A stretch of 64,000 nucleotides of DNA from Flavobacterium quisquiliarum (GTDB lineage Bacteria; Bacteroidota; Bacteroidia; Flavobacteriales; Flavobacteriaceae). Positions 27,507 through 37,011 of the stretch are shown here, one piece after another. The translations under genes and the position numbers were made by a program. The notes under the pieces are model-generated. The model was not told the DNA's origin. It saw nothing but the letters and a program-made list of their open reading frames with translations, and did no database searches. The stretch's first letter is position 1; each line of letters starts with the position of its first letter. Location: positions 186,001-250,000 of the forward strand of contig NZ_WWEM01000035.1 of assembly GCF_019308285.1 (NCBI RefSeq), in the 5' to 3' direction.

Positions 27507-27574
27507 ATCGTATCTATTTATATTTATAATAAGTGAATCCCGAAAATACGTAATTTTCTTGAAATTTCTTAAAA

Positions 27575-30046
27575 TTATCTAAAAAATACCCGTTTTACTC
27601 TTTGTGAAATACTGGTCATAATCTCGTATGGAATTGTTTTTAAAGCCACTGCCATCTCAATAACCGTTGGGCTTTCGCCGAAAATAATTACTGGATCACC
27701 TTCTTTGCAGTCAATTTCTGTTACATTTACCATTAGCATATCCATGCAGACACTGCCTACAATTACCGCTTTTTGATTCTTTATCGTTACAAATCCAACT
27801 TCATTTCCCCATAATCTTGAAATTCCGTCTGCATAACCAATCGGAATGGTGGCAATTTTAGTTTCTTTCTCTGCCATAAATCGACGTCCATAACCTACAC
27901 TATCTCCCGAAGGGATAACACGAACCTGAGAAATAATCGATTTTAAAGTCCCAACGTTTTCTAAATATTTTTGTTCTGCCGGATCATTGGAAACTCCGTA
28001 CAAACCAATTCCTAAACGCACCATATTGTATTGTGAATTCGGGAAATTGCTTATTCCAGAAGTGTTTAAAATATGTCGGATTGGGTTTACATTTAATTCA
28101 TTCATTAAACGCGAAGACAATTTCTCGAATAACGCAATTTGTTTATGGACAAAATCATAATATTTCGGATCATCACTTGTAGCCAAATGCGACAAGATAC
28201 TTTGAACACGAACAGTTGAATTTCCTTTTAAAGTTTCAATCAATTCTTCAATTGTATTTTCTTCAAAACCTAAACGATGCATTCCTGTATCAATTTTGAT
28301 ATGAATTGGAAAATTTTTTAATTTCTTATCTCGGGCAATTTTCAAAAATGCATTCAGCCCTTTTATACTGTAAATTTCAGGTTCTAATTGATATTGAATT
28401 ATCGATGGAAAACTGGTAGATTCTGGATTTAAAACCATAATAGGCAGTTTTATTCCGCCATTTTTCAATGATATTCCTTCATCGGCGAAAGCCACACCTA
28501 AATAATCTACTTTATGATGTTCTAATAATTTTGCAATTTCTAATCCTCCATTTCCATAACCAAAAGCTTTTACCATTACCATCATTTTGACATTTGGAGC
28601 CAGTTTTGATTTAAAGTAATTAAAGTTGTGACTAATGGCGTCCAGATTAATTTCCAGAACTGTTTCGTGCGTTTTCTCTTCTAGAAGCGAAACAATTTCT
28701 TCAAACTCGAATGACCTTGCTCCTTTTATTAAGATGGTTTCATTTTGAAAATTCAAACTTTCAACTGATTCAATAAAATCAGCTGTGTTTTGAAACATCC
28801 TACTGTTCGGAAATTTAGCTGCAAATGAAGAAATGGTTGCTCCGATACCAATTACACGATTAATTTTATTATCGGCAATTAACTGCGCTACTTTTGAATA
28901 TAATTCTTCATTTGAAAATCCGCTTTGGAAAATGTCTGATAAAATAACCGTTTTTGAAGCACCTTTTTTTGTTTGACTCTCTAAGAAATCCAAAGCAATT
29001 TTGAGAGATTGAAAATCAGAACTGTAGCTGTCATCGATTATACTGCAATTGTTAATTCCGTTTTTCACTTCTAAACGCATTCTAACTGGATAAAGCATCT
29101 CAATTCGGCTTTGAATGGTGGCTTGATCATAATTAAAATGCAATAAAACCAACAAGCACGAGATAGCATTTTCTATAGAAGCCGAATCGCTAAACGGAAT
29201 TTCTAAATCAAAAACTTCATTCTGATATTGATATTGAATAAACGTGTGATCATTTTTACTTTCTTTTTTCAGAATAAAAACGTCTGCCGTTTTATCGGTA
29301 AAACTCCATGAAAAAAGCTTTCGCGGATGCATCATATATTCTGCTACAAACTGCGTCAAACATGAATCTACAATTTCGGTTTTTTGATAAATAATGATCG
29401 GGCAATCTTTAAACAAAAGCAGTTTTTCGTCAATCTTCTGCACTAAATTTAAAAAGCCTTCATCGTGCGCAGAACCAATATTTGTTAAAACACCAATATT
29501 AGGCTTAATGATTTTTTCCAGTTTTGCCATTTCGTTTACTGTCGAAATTCCAGCTTCAAAAATCCCTAAATTGTGTTTTTCGTTAATGGCAATTACCGAA
29601 AGTGGCACGCCAACCTGTGAATTGTAACTTTTAGGACTTCTTATAATATTATAGTCAGGACTCAATAAAAAATTAAGCCATTCTTTTACAATGGTTTTTC
29701 CGTTACTTCCTGTCAATCCAATAACTGGAAAATGAAAAAGGTTTCTGTAATAGGCTGCAAATTCCTGCAATGCATCCAGTGTATTTTCTACAACAAGAAA
29801 ATTAGCTTTACCGGACAGTCCTTCGGGAATGTATTGCACCACAAAATTCTGAACTCCTTTTTCTATTAAATCGGGAATAAATAAATGAGCATCGTTGTTA
29901 ACGCCAGCCAAAGCAAAAAACAAAGTTTGAGAGCCATTTTGCAAAGAACGGCTGTCTATCGAAATATGATCAATGAAAACATCAGTTTCCAAACCAATCC
30001 ATTTGGCGTTAAGAACTGAAATCAGGCTTTTTAAATTTAGGCTCAT
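27575..30046 (-). CDS. Bifunctional MurF / alanine racemase fusion
   Basis: 823 residues. Residues about 1-440 are UDP-MurNAc-tripeptide:D-Ala-D-Ala ligase (MurF), with ATP loop GLTGSNGKTIVKEW and DDSYSSDFQSL. Residues about 455-823 are a PLP-dependent alanine racemase (Alr), with the PLP lysine in MVMVKAFGYGNG (usual VVKANAYG) and second-base region VCMDMLMVNV. One polypeptide thus makes D-Ala and adds D-Ala-D-Ala to the peptidoglycan precursor; Ddl must act in between. The fusion is known in Bacteroidota. Cytoplasmic. Confidence 0.95.
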   Translation of the reverse strand: MSLNLKSLISVLNAKWIGLETDVFIDHISIDSRSLQNGSQTLFFALAGVNNDAHLFIPDLIEKGVQNFVVQYIPEGLSGKANFLVVENTLDALQEFAAYYRNLFHFPVIGLTGSNGKTIVKEWLNFLLSPDYNIIRSPKSYNSQVGVPLSVIAINEKHNLGIFEAGISTVNEMAKLEKIIKPNIGVLTNIGSAHDEGFLNLVQKIDEKLLLFKDCPIIIYQKTEIVDSCLTQFVAEYMMHPRKLFSWSFTDKTADVFILKKESKNDHTFIQYQYQNEVFDLEIPFSDSASIENAISCLLVLLHFNYDQATIQSRIEMLYPVRMRLEVKNGINNCSIIDDSYSSDFQSLKIALDFLESQTKKGASKTVILSDIFQSGFSNEELYSKVAQLIADNKINRVIGIGATISSFAAKFPNSRMFQNTADFIESVESLNFQNETILIKGARSFEFEEIVSLLEEKTHETVLEINLDAISHNFNYFKSKLAPNVKMMVMVKAFGYGNGGLEIAKLLEHHKVDYLGVAFADEGISLKNGGIKLPIMVLNPESTSFPSIIQYQLEPEIYSIKGLNAFLKIARDKKLKNFPIHIKIDTGMHRLGFEENTIEELIETLKGNSTVRVQSILSHLATSDDPKYYDFVHKQIALFEKLSSRLMNELNVNPIRHILNTSGISNFPNSQYNMVRLGIGLYGVSNDPAEQKYLENVGTLKSIISQVRVIPSGDSVGYGRRFMAEKETKIATIPIGYADGISRLWGNEVGFVTIKNQKAVIVGSVCMDMLMVNVTEIDCKEGDPVIIFGESPTVIEMAVALKTIPYEIMTSISQRVKRVFFR

Positions 30047-30178
30047 TTAGAAATATCTTTTTTTCAAAATTAAGATATTAAAGATAGAAAAGAGTTGTGA
30101 TTTTCTTAAAAAATAAAGCCTTTTAGCTTCGTTGTTTATATTTCTGTATATTTGTTTTTACACACAAATTTCCGCGTT

Positions 30179-30784
30179 TTGAAAAAAATACTTCCACTTT
30201 TCTCTTATATATTACACCCGATTTTTATATCGTTGTATGCCACTTTGTTTTATTTGTTCTGTAAAGGAGACCTTTTTAGCACACAAGAAAAATACTTTGT
30301 TTTATTACAGATTTTGGTGATTAATGTAATTGTGCCCATCTTGTTTTATCTGTTACTTAAATCAACTGGCCATGTAAAAACGATCATGCTCAGTCAAACT
30401 TCAGAACGTACTATTCCGTTAATTCTACAGTGTTTTTTGTATATTTTATTGGTAAAAAGAAGCATTGTAATTATTCGTTATCCAGAGCTTCATTTCTTTT
30501 TTCTAGGAGCTTTATTCAGTGCAATTCTTGCTTTAGTTTTTACTCTTTTTAAAATAAAGGCAAGTCTGCACATGGTTGCTATCTGCGGTTTTGCCATTTT
30601 TGTAATCGGTTTGAACATTCATCTTCAAATGCATAATCCGTACTGGCCGGCTTTACTGATTTTATTGTCGGGGGTTGTAGCATCATCGCGTTTAGAAATG
30701 AATGCACATACGTCTAGAGAAATATTAATTGGTTTGTTTGTTGGAATAATGCCTCAGCTATTGTTTTTATACTTATGGTTATAA
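30179..30784 (+). CDS. Multi-pass membrane protein, PAP2-like
   Basis: About 201 residues from a TTG start (MKKILPLFSYILHP); TATATTTG at 30147-30154 looks like a -7 element, so the TTG at 30152 is too close to be used. There are roughly six membrane helices. The C-terminal SSRLEMNAHTSREILIGLFVG resembles the end of PAP2-superfamily phosphatases, but the usual KxxxxxxRP and PSGH motifs are not evident. I cannot assign an activity. The 3' end overlaps the convergent next gene by 6 bp. Confidence 0.65.
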   Translation: MKKILPLFSYILHPIFISLYATLFYLFCKGDLFSTQEKYFVLLQILVINVIVPILFYLLLKSTGHVKTIMLSQTSERTIPLILQCFLYILLVKRSIVIIRYPELHFFFLGALFSAILALVFTLFKIKASLHMVAICGFAIFVIGLNIHLQMHNPYWPALLILLSGVVASSRLEMNAHTSREILIGLFVGIMPQLLFLYLWL

Positions 30785-31483
30785 AATATAAAAAATCAAT
30801 CCCGCATTTAAGGTCTTCATATTGATTTTTTCTCCAGACAAAGTGGTTGCCGAATTAAACAACGGACTTAAACCGTAATACAAATACACATTCCAAGTAT
30901 TATATCCTGCAGCAAGATATGGTCCGTACTGAAATTTATTAATAGCTGCATTATTATTGATTCGATACGTTTTCTCGCCGTCATCTAAAATGGAAGAATC
31001 GGAGAACACATAACTCAATTTCACACCTCCGTAAATACGCCAGAACTTAGTACTTTCATAAGTTGAATTACGCCATCTAAACTCTATCGGAAGATCTACA
31101 GAATATTGTCTGTAACGATTAGAAACAAATTGCCCAGAATCGTTTACACCATAAATAATATTACCTGCTCCGTCTTGAGAAATGGTTAAGTTTTGATAAT
31201 AGTTTTGATAACTCAATCCTAAACCTGCAGCTATTGCAATCGTTCTTGATTTATTAACTGGCATATCTCTCAAAAAACCTCCAGAAAGCCCTAAAGAGAA
31301 TTTATTCTGTTTGAAAGCAATCGGAATATCGGTAAACATATTGTAAGTTACAGAAAAATAAAATTGGTCTTCTCGATACAAAGAATCTATTTTTACTATT
31401 GGTTTTACTTCAGGCTTAACCTCTTCTTGTGCAAAAGAGCTAAAAAAAGTGAGTAAAAACAGGCAGCTAAAAATAATTCGCAT
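30779..31483 (-). CDS. Outer-membrane beta-barrel protein, PorT-like
   Basis: 234 residues with a signal peptide (about 1-18, ending SSFAQ). Alternating beta strands follow, typical of small outer-membrane barrels: KFSLGLSGGFLRDMP, AIAAGLGLSYQNYYQN, FWRIYGGVKLSYVFS, and a final strand ending in an aromatic-hydrophobic YIL. Length and layout resemble PorT/SprT of the type IX secretion system, but I cannot separate that from the general porin family by eye. Confidence 0.7.
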   Translation of the reverse strand: MRIIFSCLFLLTFFSSFAQEEVKPEVKPIVKIDSLYREDQFYFSVTYNMFTDIPIAFKQNKFSLGLSGGFLRDMPVNKSRTIAIAAGLGLSYQNYYQNLTISQDGAGNIIYGVNDSGQFVSNRYRQYSVDLPIEFRWRNSTYESTKFWRIYGGVKLSYVFSDSSILDDGEKTYRINNNAAINKFQYGPYLAAGYNTWNVYLYYGLSPLFNSATTLSGEKINMKTLNAGLIFYIL

Positions 31484-31693
31484 ATCGTAAAGTTGGTTTT
31501 AAAAGAGGATTTTAAAATAAACGCATTGCTGCACTTATTTATTTCATATACAAATATACTATAATGCTTTTTTTAGCAGTGCTAAGAAATACAAATATTC
31601 TTATTTTACTTGCTAATAAAATTAATTGCTGCATATTTTTCAATAAATCGACCGGAAGAGCCAAAAAATAAATGAATTTTCTTTTTATGTTTT

Positions 31694-31701
31694 ATACCTT
31701 T
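31694..31701 (+). promoter_or_regulatory. -7 element before His-rich gene
   Basis: TACCTTTG fits TAnnTTTG; it ends only 7 bp before the ATG at 31709, implying a leaderless or almost leaderless transcript. Confidence 0.45.
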
Positions 31702-31708
31702 GCTGGAA

Positions 31709-32062
31709 ATGAAGAAAAAGCAGCTCATATTAAGTCTTTCGTTTGCTGTCACAATATTGTTCTCAATATTGTTTCAGTCGATACATAGTTATGAGCATAT
31801 TGTAAAACAGCTTTCAGAAAAGCAGTGTCATCATAATTACAATGATCCTAATGGAGAAATAACACATCAGCATCATGATTATGATGTTTGTTTTGTTTGT
31901 CATTTTGCTTTTGAATCATTTGTTATCCCGCAGGATTTCTCCTTTCAATTTCATTCTTTTGATAGAGAAACTCCCTATTTCTTTCCTGTTTCAGAGAAGA
32001 TTTTTTCCGTTTCAATTACCTCCTATTTCTTACGAGGTCCTCCTGTTACTATAGTTTCTTAA
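31709..32062 (+). CDS. Small secreted His/Cys-rich protein upstream of TonB receptor
   Basis: 117 residues from MKKKQLILS. A signal peptide or anchor (about 1-26) is followed by a cluster of potential metal ligands: CHHNYNDPNGEITHQHHDYD and CFVCHFAF. The rest is unremarkable and ends in a Phe-rich stretch. Small proteins like this often precede TonB receptors in Bacteroidota. Ligand content suggests binding of copper, zinc or a similar metal and delivery to the downstream receptor; this is inference. No enzyme family recognised. Confidence 0.65.
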   Translation: MKKKQLILSLSFAVTILFSILFQSIHSYEHIVKQLSEKQCHHNYNDPNGEITHQHHDYDVCFVCHFAFESFVIPQDFSFQFHSFDRETPYFFPVSEKIFSVSITSYFLRGPPVTIVS

Positions 32063-32219
32063 GTTTTCGTTTTTCGAAAAAATCACATTTCTTTTAATTC
32101 AAATTCAAAAAACATTGAGTTTTCTAATCCTGTTTCTATAATCGGGATCAGAATGCTTTATTGTTGGTTTTATTTTTTATTCGAAGAAAAAATCAATTTA
32201 ACTATAGTATCATTTTCAA

Positions 32220-34427
32220 ATGAAAAAATTTATAATTGCCCTTGTTTTAGGGTTTTCGGGCATTCTTTCTGCTCAAAATTCGGTTTCTGGTATTGTAACC
32301 GACAATCAAAATAATCCATTGCCTGGTGTTTCTGTTTATGCACCTGAAATTCACAAAGGAACCACTACAGATGCAAACGGAAAGTACGAATTAAATAATC
32401 TTCCAAACGGAAGTCTTAGACTTGCTTTTACTTATGTTGGATATGCCAATCAGAATAAAACTATCTCAAAATTACTGAAGCAAAATACTTTAGATATTAC
32501 TCTTGAAGAATCAATTTTAGAGATGGACGAAGTAGTGGTTTCTACTCCATTTAATAAATTACAATCGCAGAACGTAATGAAAATTGAACACGAAAGCATC
32601 AAAACATTACAGCAAAAAGGAACCTCAACTTTAATTGAAGGTTTGGCGACAATTCCCGGAGTTTCACAAATTTCAACCGGAACTTCTATTGGAAAACCTG
32701 TAATTCGTGGGCTTAGCGGGAATCGTGTTTTAGTATATTCTCAAGGAGTTCGCATTGAAAATCAGCAGTTTGGAGACGAGCATGGTTTAGGCTTAAATGA
32801 TGCCGGAATCGAAAGTGTTGAAGTGATTAAAGGGCCAGCTTCTTTATTATATGGCTCTGATGCTTTGGGTGGGGTTTTGTATTTTAATCCTGAAAAATTT
32901 GCTGATGCAGGCGACTTTAAAGCTAATTTCAGTCAAAAATATTTTACCAATACACAAGGAAGCAATTCTTCTATCGGATTAAAAACTTCTACAGATAACT
33001 GGAAATTTTTAGCTCGCGGAAGTTACAACACCCATTCTGACTACAAAATTGCTGACGGTGACCGTGTAACAAACTCACGTTATAACGAAACTGATTTTAA
33101 AACTGGAATTGGATACAGCAACTCCACTTTTTCTAGTGTTTTAAGATACAATTACAACAAACTGGACATTGGAATTCCTGAAGATGGAATTGCTGCACAA
33201 TCCTCAAGCAAAGACACACAGTTTCCAAGACAAGGAATTTTCAATCATTTGTTGAGTTTAAACAACGTTATCTTTTTTGAAAACTCAAAATTGGATGTTG
33301 ATTTAGGTTACATTGCCAATGACAGAAGCGAATTTGAAGACAGCAACGAAGCTTCTCTTCATATGAAATTGAATACTTTTAACTACAATGTTAAATATCA
33401 TTTTCCTAAATTCGGAAAAATCGAAACTATTGTAGGGGTTCAGGGAATGCATCAAACGAATAAAAATTCGGGAGAAGAATATTTAATTCCAGATGCTACG
33501 ACAAACGATTTTGGTGTTTTTGGAACGGCAAATTACGAATGGGACAACAGCGTTTTGCAAGCTGGATTACGATTTGATAATAGAAACATTACTTCAATCG
33601 AACACGGAACTGAAGGTGAAGAAGGATATTTTCTGCCACTTGACAGATCTTTCGACAGTTTTAATGCTTCTTTAGGTTATAAAACAAAATTGGCTGAACC
33701 ATTGACTCTTCGTTTAAATGTTGCTACAGGATTTAGAGCTCCAAATTTGGCAGAATTAACTTCAAATGGTGTTCATGAAGGAACTAATAGATACGAAATT
33801 GGAAATGCAAATCTGAAAACAGAACAAAATGTTCAAACTGATTTGAATTTAGAATATAAGAACACTCATTTCGAATTTTTCGTAAACGGATTTTATAATC
33901 ATGTAAACAATTATATCTACACATCTCCAACAGGAGAAGTTTTAGAGGACAATGATGTTTTTGCTTATGTTCAAGATAATGCTCAATTGTACGGAGGTGA
34001 AGTTGGATTACACTTTCATCCGCACCCATTAGACTGGTTGCATTTTGAAACAAGTTTTGAAACGGTTACTGGTAAAAAAGAGAATAAAGATTATCTTCCA
34101 TTAATTCCTGCCAACAATTGGAACAACACTCTTAGAACTGAATTTAACATCAAAAATTGGCTAAGCGAAGGTTTTGCTTCATTAAATGTTTCTTCAACTT
34201 TCAGTCAGGATAATGTGAGCGGTTTTGAAACAGCTTCTAAAGGATATACTTTAGTAAATCTTGGTTTTGGAGGAACAGTAAAACTAGGTAAAACTGCTTT
34301 CGACATTAACTTAAACGGAAACAATTTATTTGATAAAAAATATATTGCACACCTTTCAAGATTGAAAACAGACGGTATTCCAAATATTGGAAGAAACATC
34401 GTTTTAGGTGTTAATTTCAACTTGTAA
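32220..34427 (+). CDS. TonB-dependent outer-membrane receptor
   Basis: 735 residues with a signal peptide (1-18). An N-terminal carboxypeptidase-D-like domain (VSGIVTDNQNNPLPGVSVYA, residues about 20-105) is followed by a plug (GVSQISTGTSIGKPVIRGLSGNR near residue 150, KGPASLLYGSDALGG) and a beta barrel ending in NFNL. It imports a ligand using TonB energy. There is no SusD partner, so it is not a glycan utilisation receptor; the His/Cys-rich protein 157 bp upstream hints at a metal or metal complex. Confidence 0.92.
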   Translation: MKKFIIALVLGFSGILSAQNSVSGIVTDNQNNPLPGVSVYAPEIHKGTTTDANGKYELNNLPNGSLRLAFTYVGYANQNKTISKLLKQNTLDITLEESILEMDEVVVSTPFNKLQSQNVMKIEHESIKTLQQKGTSTLIEGLATIPGVSQISTGTSIGKPVIRGLSGNRVLVYSQGVRIENQQFGDEHGLGLNDAGIESVEVIKGPASLLYGSDALGGVLYFNPEKFADAGDFKANFSQKYFTNTQGSNSSIGLKTSTDNWKFLARGSYNTHSDYKIADGDRVTNSRYNETDFKTGIGYSNSTFSSVLRYNYNKLDIGIPEDGIAAQSSSKDTQFPRQGIFNHLLSLNNVIFFENSKLDVDLGYIANDRSEFEDSNEASLHMKLNTFNYNVKYHFPKFGKIETIVGVQGMHQTNKNSGEEYLIPDATTNDFGVFGTANYEWDNSVLQAGLRFDNRNITSIEHGTEGEEGYFLPLDRSFDSFNASLGYKTKLAEPLTLRLNVATGFRAPNLAELTSNGVHEGTNRYEIGNANLKTEQNVQTDLNLEYKNTHFEFFVNGFYNHVNNYIYTSPTGEVLEDNDVFAYVQDNAQLYGGEVGLHFHPHPLDWLHFETSFETVTGKKENKDYLPLIPANNWNNTLRTEFNIKNWLSEGFASLNVSSTFSQDNVSGFETASKGYTLVNLGFGGTVKLGKTAFDINLNGNNLFDKKYIAHLSRLKTDGIPNIGRNIVLGVNFNL

Positions 34428-34435
34428 AATTTTAT

Positions 34436-34608
34436 TTAACCGCAAAGTATTGCGCAAGGTTCGCTAAGTTTTATTTTATAAAATAACGATTAAAAGAATC
34501 TCGCAAAGACGCCAAGTCGCAAAGAAATTTTAAAACTTTACGCTTCTGCGGCTTTGCGAGATTAATTTTGCGTGCTTTGTGTAAACTCTTTGCGCACTTT
34601 GCGGTTAA
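34436..34608. repeat. Nested GCAAAG inverted repeat
   Basis: Outer 13-bp arms TTAACCGCAAAGT / ACTTTGCGGTTAA (34436-34448, 34596-34608) enclose inner 12-bp arms AATCTCGCAAAG / CTTTGCGAGATT (34497-34508, 34552-34563). It fills the gap between the receptor and the peptidase. Confidence 0.75.
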
Positions 34609-34634
34609 TAACATACCAATCTCACAAAAAGTGC

Positions 34635-34642
34635 TATTTTTG
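34635..34642 (+). promoter_or_regulatory. -7 element of prolyl oligopeptidase gene
   Basis: TATTTTTG matches TAnnTTTG 22 bp before the ATG. Confidence 0.45.
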
Positions 34643-34664
34643 TTACAACAGATAAAAACTAACT

Positions 34665-36773
34665 ATGAAAAAAACTTTTTTATTAATGGCAATCACAACT
34701 GCAGGAATTTCATTTGCACAAAACAAAATCAAATATCCCGAAACCAAAAAAGGCGAAACTGTTGATATATATTTTGACACCAAAGTAAGCGATCCTTACC
34801 GTTGGCTTGAAGATGATAAATCTGCCGAGACTGGTACTTGGGTAAAAGCTGAAAATGATGTAACGTATGCTTATTTAGATAAAATTCCTTTTCGCAATGA
34901 ACTTAAAAAACGAATGGAGAAGCTTTGGAACTATGAAAAAATTGGCGCTCCATTTACAGAAGGAAAATTTACCTATTATTCTAAAAACAACGGACTTCAG
35001 AATCAATCTGTAGTATATAGAAAAGGAAAAGATGGAAAAGATGAAATTTTCCTTGATCCAAATACTTTCTCTAAAGACGGAACTACTTCTCTTGGAGGTT
35101 TAAATTTTTCTAAAGACGGAAATAAAGCAGCTTATTCTATTTCAGAAGGCGGAAGCGACTGGAGAAAAGTTATTATTATTGATGCTCTGTCTAAAAAGGT
35201 TTTAGAAGATACTTTAGTTGATGTTAAATTCAGTGGCGTATCATGGTACAAAAATGAAGGATTTTATTACTCTAGCTATGACAAACCCAAAGGAAGTGAA
35301 TTGTCTGCCAAAACAGATCAGCATAAATTATATTTCCACAAACTGGGAACTTCTCAAAAAGAAGACAAAGTAATTTTTGGTGCAGACCAAAAAAGAAGAT
35401 ATGTTGGTGGTTATGTTACTGAGGATGATCGTTACTTGATTATTACTGCAGCTAATTCAACTTATGGGAATGAGCTATATATTAAAGATCTGACTAAACC
35501 GAATAGCCCAATTGTTACAATCGTTGACAACTTTAATAGTGATAGTAATGTAATTGAAAACGAAGGCAGTAAACTATTTATTGAAACAGATTTTAATGCA
35601 CCTAATAAGCGTATTGTAACCGTTGATGTGTCAAATCCGAAACCAGAAAACTGGAAAGATTTCATAAAAGAAACTGAAAACGTATTGACCCCTTCAACTG
35701 GCGCTGGATACTTTTTTGCTAATTATACAAAAGATGCTGTTTCACTTGTATTACAATATGATTATAACGGAAAATTAATTCGTGAAATAAAACTTCCTGC
35801 TGTAGGAACTGCTGGTGGTTTTGGCGGAAAAAAAGAAGAAAAGATTTTGTATTACAGTTTTGCCAACTACACGACTCCAGGAAGTATTTATTCTTTTGAA
35901 CCAAAATCAGGCAAATCTGAAATTTATCAGAAACCAAAAGTAGATTTCAAAAGCGAAGATTATGAATCAAAACAAGTATTTTATACTTCAAAAGACGGCA
36001 CTAAAGTTCCAATGATTATTACCTATAAAAAAGGAACAAAACTAGATGGCAAAAACCCAACAATTTTATATGGTTATGGCGGATTCAATGTTAGTTTAAC
36101 ACCAAGTTTCAGCATTGCAAATGCGGTTTGGATGGAAAACGGAGGAGTTTATGCTGTTGCCAATTTAAGAGGTGGTGGTGAATATGGGAAAAAATGGCAT
36201 AATGCAGGAACTAAACTTCAGAAACAAAATGTATTTGATGATTTTATCGCTGCTGCGGAATATCTAATTGCTCAAAAATATACTTCTTCAGATTATTTAG
36301 CTATTCGTGGAGGCTCTAATGGAGGATTATTAGTTGGCGCAACAATGACACAACGTCCTGACTTAATGAAAGTAGCTTTACCAGCTGTTGGAGTTATGGA
36401 TATGCTTCGTTACAATGCATTTACTGCAGGTGCTGGATGGGCATTTGATTATGGGACTGCTCAGGATAACAAAGAAATGTTTGAGTATTTAAAAGGATAT
36501 TCTCCTGTTCATAACGTTAAAAAAGGAACACATTACCCTGCAACAATGGTAACAACTGGAGATCACGACGATCGTGTGGTTCCAGCTCATAGTTTCAAAT
36601 TTGCTTCTGAATTACAGGAAAAACAAGCAGGAGACAATCCAGTTTTAATTAGAATTGATGTTAAAGCAGGTCACGGTGCAGGAAAATCTGTTGCGGCTAC
36701 AATTCAAGAAAATGTAGACATTCAGGCTTTCACGCTTTACAATATGGGTTTTAAAGCTTTGCCTAAAAAGTAA
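34665..36773 (+). CDS. Prolyl oligopeptidase (S9A), secreted
   Basis: 702 residues with a signal peptide (about 1-18, ending SFAQ). An N-terminal YPETKKGETVDIYF and SDPYRWLEDD segment leads into the seven-blade propeller (about 75-410). The alpha/beta-hydrolase domain carries the triad: Ser in RGGSNGGLLVGA, Asp in TGDHDDRVVPAHS and His in KAGHGAGKS. It cleaves short peptides after proline, acting in the periplasm or outside. Monocistronic. Confidence 0.95.
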   Translation: MKKTFLLMAITTAGISFAQNKIKYPETKKGETVDIYFDTKVSDPYRWLEDDKSAETGTWVKAENDVTYAYLDKIPFRNELKKRMEKLWNYEKIGAPFTEGKFTYYSKNNGLQNQSVVYRKGKDGKDEIFLDPNTFSKDGTTSLGGLNFSKDGNKAAYSISEGGSDWRKVIIIDALSKKVLEDTLVDVKFSGVSWYKNEGFYYSSYDKPKGSELSAKTDQHKLYFHKLGTSQKEDKVIFGADQKRRYVGGYVTEDDRYLIITAANSTYGNELYIKDLTKPNSPIVTIVDNFNSDSNVIENEGSKLFIETDFNAPNKRIVTVDVSNPKPENWKDFIKETENVLTPSTGAGYFFANYTKDAVSLVLQYDYNGKLIREIKLPAVGTAGGFGGKKEEKILYYSFANYTTPGSIYSFEPKSGKSEIYQKPKVDFKSEDYESKQVFYTSKDGTKVPMIITYKKGTKLDGKNPTILYGYGGFNVSLTPSFSIANAVWMENGGVYAVANLRGGGEYGKKWHNAGTKLQKQNVFDDFIAAAEYLIAQKYTSSDYLAIRGGSNGGLLVGATMTQRPDLMKVALPAVGVMDMLRYNAFTAGAGWAFDYGTAQDNKEMFEYLKGYSPVHNVKKGTHYPATMVTTGDHDDRVVPAHSFKFASELQEKQAGDNPVLIRIDVKAGHGAGKSVAATIQENVDIQAFTLYNMGFKALPKK

Positions 36774-36795
36774 ACCTTTAAGCTATTTTTTTTTA

Positions 36796-36956
36796 GCCAC
36801 GAATTCACGAATTTATTTCTGAATATCGTGGCTTTTTTTGTTTCACGCAGATTTCGCATTTTTTTGCAGATTTAAGCTGCTTTAATTAATAAAAATCTCT
36901 GTGCATCTGCTTAAATCATTTTTAATCTGCTTGAAATAAATTCGTGAATTTGTGGC
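36796..36956. repeat. GCCACGAATTC inverted repeat
   Basis: Arms at 36796-36818 and 36934-36956 match in 22 of 23 positions. The loop includes CACGCAGATTT and GCAGATTTAAGC words shared with 13021-13171. The arm equals that of 11445-11493. Confidence 0.8.
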
Positions 36957-36983
36957 TAACTTTTTTAAATAAACCATTTACAC

Positions 36984-36991
36984 TAAATTTG
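36984..36991 (+). promoter_or_regulatory. -7 element of oxidoreductase gene
   Basis: TAAATTTG matches TAnnTTTG 20 bp before the ATG. Confidence 0.5.
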
Positions 36992-37011
36992 AGAAACTTA
37001 AAACTTAAACC

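Noticed and set aside
30152..30178. Upstream TTG start for the PAP2-like membrane protein
   Set aside because: It overlaps a TATATTTG -7 element, so it would not be in the transcript; the TTG at 30179 begins a normal membrane-protein N-terminus.
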